Origin: CAYVGO01 sp964450725
GTDB taxonomy: Bacteria; Bacteroidota; Bacteroidia; Bacteroidales; UBA932
NCBI GenBank assembly: GCA_964450725.1
Contig: CAYVGO010000067.1
Span: 1-9,297 of the forward strand
Length of the DNA stretch: 9,297 bases
Direction: 5' to 3'
Shown here: piece by piece, positions 7,345-9,297 of the stretch
How positions within the stretch are numbered: position 1 is the first letter of the stretch
Layout: each line of letters starts with the position of its first letter
Made by a program: the position numbers and the translations under genes
The notes under the pieces: model-generated
What the model saw: only the letters and a program-made list of their open reading frames with translations
Told to the model about the DNA's origin: nothing
The model's database searches: none

Positions 7345-7373
7345 TTTACATTCTACATCTTTAATTTTACATT
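7345..7373 (-). repeat. Dispersed repeat, copy C, overlapping the uup stop codon
   Basis: The - strand of this segment matches copy A (600-628) at 27 of 29 bases, including ATGTAGAATGTAAA. It runs in the same direction as uup and overlaps its last two codons: ATG TAA at the uup end belongs to the repeat. Both near-identical copies thus sit at the 3' end of a gene, in that gene's direction. It occupies much of the short gap to argC. Whether it acts in mRNA 3' end formation or is passive DNA is not visible. Confidence 0.75.
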
Positions 7374-9142
7374 TCACAAGTTCTCTTTTCTTCCAGTTCC
7401 AACCACCGCAATTCTTTAGTATCCAATTGTTGTAAAATCTGACCGATTTCTTCCGAAAATTGCGTCAAATCATCGTGAGATAAATCTTGACGCAACAGTA
7501 AATCTTCTAAGATTTTTTTTCTTTCAGATAATTGTTCTATTTCACTACTCAAGAGCGTTAATTCCCGTTGTTCTGCAAATGTAAACTTTGCTTTTCTTTG
7601 CGGACGTTCTGTAATTTTGGGAGAATCTGTACGCTGTTTGGAAGTTGAACGCTGCTGTTGATTATTATAGATTTTGTAATCACTATAATTGCCATAAAAA
7701 TCCTTGATAGTACCGTCTTCTTGCATGACAAACAGGTGATCAACAATTTTATCTAAAAAATAACGATCGTGAGAAATAATCAGTAGCGACCCTTGATAAT
7801 TACACAAATATTCTTCTAAAACTGCCAATGTCATAAGGTCTAAGTCATTGGTCGGCTCATCTAAAATCAAAAAATTAGGTTGCTTGATTAAAATTGTCAA
7901 TAAATATAATCGCCGTAATTCGCCGCCGCTTAATTTTCTTACCAACACTTGTTGCATGGGTGGTGGAAATAAAAATTGAGTCAGAAATTGTGATGCTGAA
8001 AGGCTTTCCTGATTGTTTAACTTGATATATTCTGCAATATCTGTAATAATATCAATAACTCGTTTTTCCGGATTAAAAGTTAATCCGCTTTGCTGATAGT
8101 AACCGATTTTTACAGTCTCTCCGCGTGAAACATGACCCGTATCCGGAAGAATTTCACCCGACAAAAGGTTCGTTAACGTACTTTTTCCCCGTCCGTTATT
8201 TCCGATAATGCCAATTTTTTCTCCGGCAACAAATTCGTAAGAAAATTTATCGATGATTTTCTTTTCACCATAAGATTTACATAAATTTTTGGCTACAATT
8301 ACCTTTTTCCCCAATCTTTGAATTCCTGCAGTGATGGCAATTTTTCCGTCTTTTCTTGTTGCTTTTGCGGCTTGTTCAATATCATCAAATGCTTTGACTC
8401 TTGCCGTTGCCTTGGTTGTTCTTGCCGAAGGGGTACTTCGTATCCACTCCAACTCACGACGATAAATGTTTTGTGCGCGTTCTACTTCGGCATTAAATTG
8501 AGCAATTCGCTCTTCTCTCTTCTCCAAAAAGTAGGAAAAGTTACCGTTATATTTGTAAAGATTATGCTGATCTATTTCTAAAATTCGATTACAAATTCGG
8601 TCTAAAAAATACCGGTCATGGGTAACCATCAGCAGGGTGATATTAATTCTTCTTAAATAATCTTCTAACCACTCTACAATATCAATATCTAAATGATTGG
8701 TTGGTTCGTCTAAGATTAAAAAGTTAGGCTGTAAACTTAAAATGTGTGCAATGGCCACACGTTTACGCTCTCCGCCACTCAAAGTCTTTACAGGTTGTGT
8801 AAAATCTGTAATATTTAATTGTGTCAGAAACTGCTTCGCCAACAGTTGTTGCTCTTCTGACGACTGCCCTGAACATGCTGCTTCCAATACACTTTGACTA
8901 TCTGTAAATCCATCTTTTTGTTCTAAAAATCCAACAATACTGTTATTTTTAAAAGTAACCTTACCCTGATCTGCACTCTCTTTTTGGGCAATAATATTTA
9001 ACAGAGTTGTTTTTCCTGACCCATTTCTTGCTACCAATGCCACGCGTTCGCTTTCACCAATGCCAAAAGTTGCATTGTCAAATAACAACAAATCACCATA
9101 AGACTTACATATATTTTCTACTTGCAGAAAGGGTTTCATCAA
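7367..9142 (-). CDS. uup: ABC-F family ATPase, Uup type
   Basis: ABC-F proteins are soluble twin-ATPase proteins without membrane segments; most act at the ribosomal E site on stalled or stressed ribosomes. NBD1 has Walker A ARNGSGKTT (38-46), signature LSGGE (121-125) and Walker B FLILDEPTNH (141-150). The interdomain linker at about 205-260 contains RRELEWIRSTPSARTTKATAR, typical of this branch. NBD2 has GNNGRGKS (314-321), LSGGE (404-408) and FLILDEPTNDLD (424-435). The NDLD form and a C-terminal coiled coil (about 515-588) point to Uup rather than EttA or an antibiotic-resistance ABC-F. The first Walker A position is Ala instead of Gly, which I recall as common in Bacteroidota Uup. A PPP motif (393-395) lies just before the second signature. 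Two adjacent ATGs (9142 and 9139) could each be the start. The C-terminal tail overlaps a dispersed repeat. Length is slightly below E. coli Uup (635). Confidence 0.93.
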   Translation of the reverse strand: MMKPFLQVENICKSYGDLLLFDNATFGIGESERVALVARNGSGKTTLLNIIAQKESADQGKVTFKNNSIVGFLEQKDGFTDSQSVLEAACSGQSSEEQQLLAKQFLTQLNITDFTQPVKTLSGGERKRVAIAHILSLQPNFLILDEPTNHLDIDIVEWLEDYLRRINITLLMVTHDRYFLDRICNRILEIDQHNLYKYNGNFSYFLEKREERIAQFNAEVERAQNIYRRELEWIRSTPSARTTKATARVKAFDDIEQAAKATRKDGKIAITAGIQRLGKKVIVAKNLCKSYGEKKIIDKFSYEFVAGEKIGIIGNNGRGKSTLTNLLSGEILPDTGHVSRGETVKIGYYQQSGLTFNPEKRVIDIITDIAEYIKLNNQESLSASQFLTQFLFPPPMQQVLVRKLSGGELRRLYLLTILIKQPNFLILDEPTNDLDLMTLAVLEEYLCNYQGSLLIISHDRYFLDKIVDHLFVMQEDGTIKDFYGNYSDYKIYNNQQQRSTSKQRTDSPKITERPQRKAKFTFAEQRELTLLSSEIEQLSERKKILEDLLLRQDLSHDDLTQFSEEIGQILQQLDTKELRWLELEEKRTCEM

Positions 9143-9164
9143 TTCATTTCATTATTTAGGGAGA

Positions 9165-9172
9165 CAAAGGTA
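9165..9172 (-). promoter_or_regulatory. Candidate Bacteroidota -7 promoter element for uup
   Basis: The - strand reads TACCTTTG, an exact fit to the Bacteroidota -7 consensus TAnnTTTG. It ends 22 bases before the uup ATG, so transcription would start near 9158-9160 and leave a leader of under 20 bases. No TTTG-type -33 element is found at the expected distance; the nearest TTTTG on this strand is about 40 bases upstream of the element. The call rests on the -7 match and its position alone. Confidence 0.55.
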
Positions 9173-9234
9173 CTATTTTTTACCCACTTGTTGATGTTAT
9201 TTCCTTTTTACACAAAAGAATACTTTTTAATCCG

Positions 9235-9252
9235 ATGGATAACATTATCCAT
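9235..9252. promoter_or_regulatory. 18-base inverted repeat upstream of uup
   Basis: ATGGATAA and TTATCCAT form perfect eight-base arms around the two bases CA. It lies about 63 bases upstream of the candidate uup -7 element and 92 bases before the uup start. Neither strand has a T-run after it, so it is a poor terminator. It could be an operator for uup or for a gene beyond the right edge. The rest of the 155 bases upstream of uup shows only A/T-rich sequence. Confidence 0.3.
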
Positions 9253-9297
9253 TGATTGATATTCAACTTTTCATCAAAAAATACTTTAAAATATCCT

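Overview
The window looks like chromosomal DNA of a member of the phylum Bacteroidota. It is A+T-rich. Every start codon is preceded by an A/T-rich leader with no convincing Shine-Dalgarno sequence. One promoter-like element fits the Bacteroidota -7 consensus TAnnTTTG. The proteins also read as Bacteroidota types: an EF-P with a PGKGG loop, a secreted M23 peptidase with long C-terminal beta-rich domains, and an Uup-type ABC-F with an ARNGSGKTT Walker A. Order or family cannot be decided from this sequence.

Layout: efp lies on the + strand at the left edge. A non-coding gap of about 405 bases follows, then a secreted M23-family metallopeptidase and glnS (glutaminyl-tRNA synthetase), both on + and closely spaced. 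glnS meets argS (arginyl-tRNA synthetase) tail to tail across 43 bases. Three genes on the - strand fill the rest; in transcription order they are an uup-like ABC-F ATPase, argC (N-acyl-gamma-glutamyl-phosphate reductase) and argS. A 155-base stretch upstream of uup ends the window.

Five of the six genes are housekeeping: four serve translation (EF-P, GlnRS, ArgRS, ABC-F) and one serves arginine synthesis. argC next to argS puts an arginine-making enzyme beside the enzyme that charges arginine. EF-P and Uup-type ABC-F proteins both act on stalled ribosomes, but here they lie at opposite ends and on opposite strands.

I see no defence system, prophage, insertion sequence with a transposase, CRISPR array, rRNA or tRNA. 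The interest is in the small non-coding elements. There is a dispersed ~30-base repeat in three copies; one copy encodes the hydrophobic core of the peptidase signal peptide and another supplies the uup stop codon. There is also a REP-like paired inverted repeat downstream of efp, and two 18-base palindromes. I do not claim a new biological system; the repeat-derived signal peptide is the observation most worth following up.
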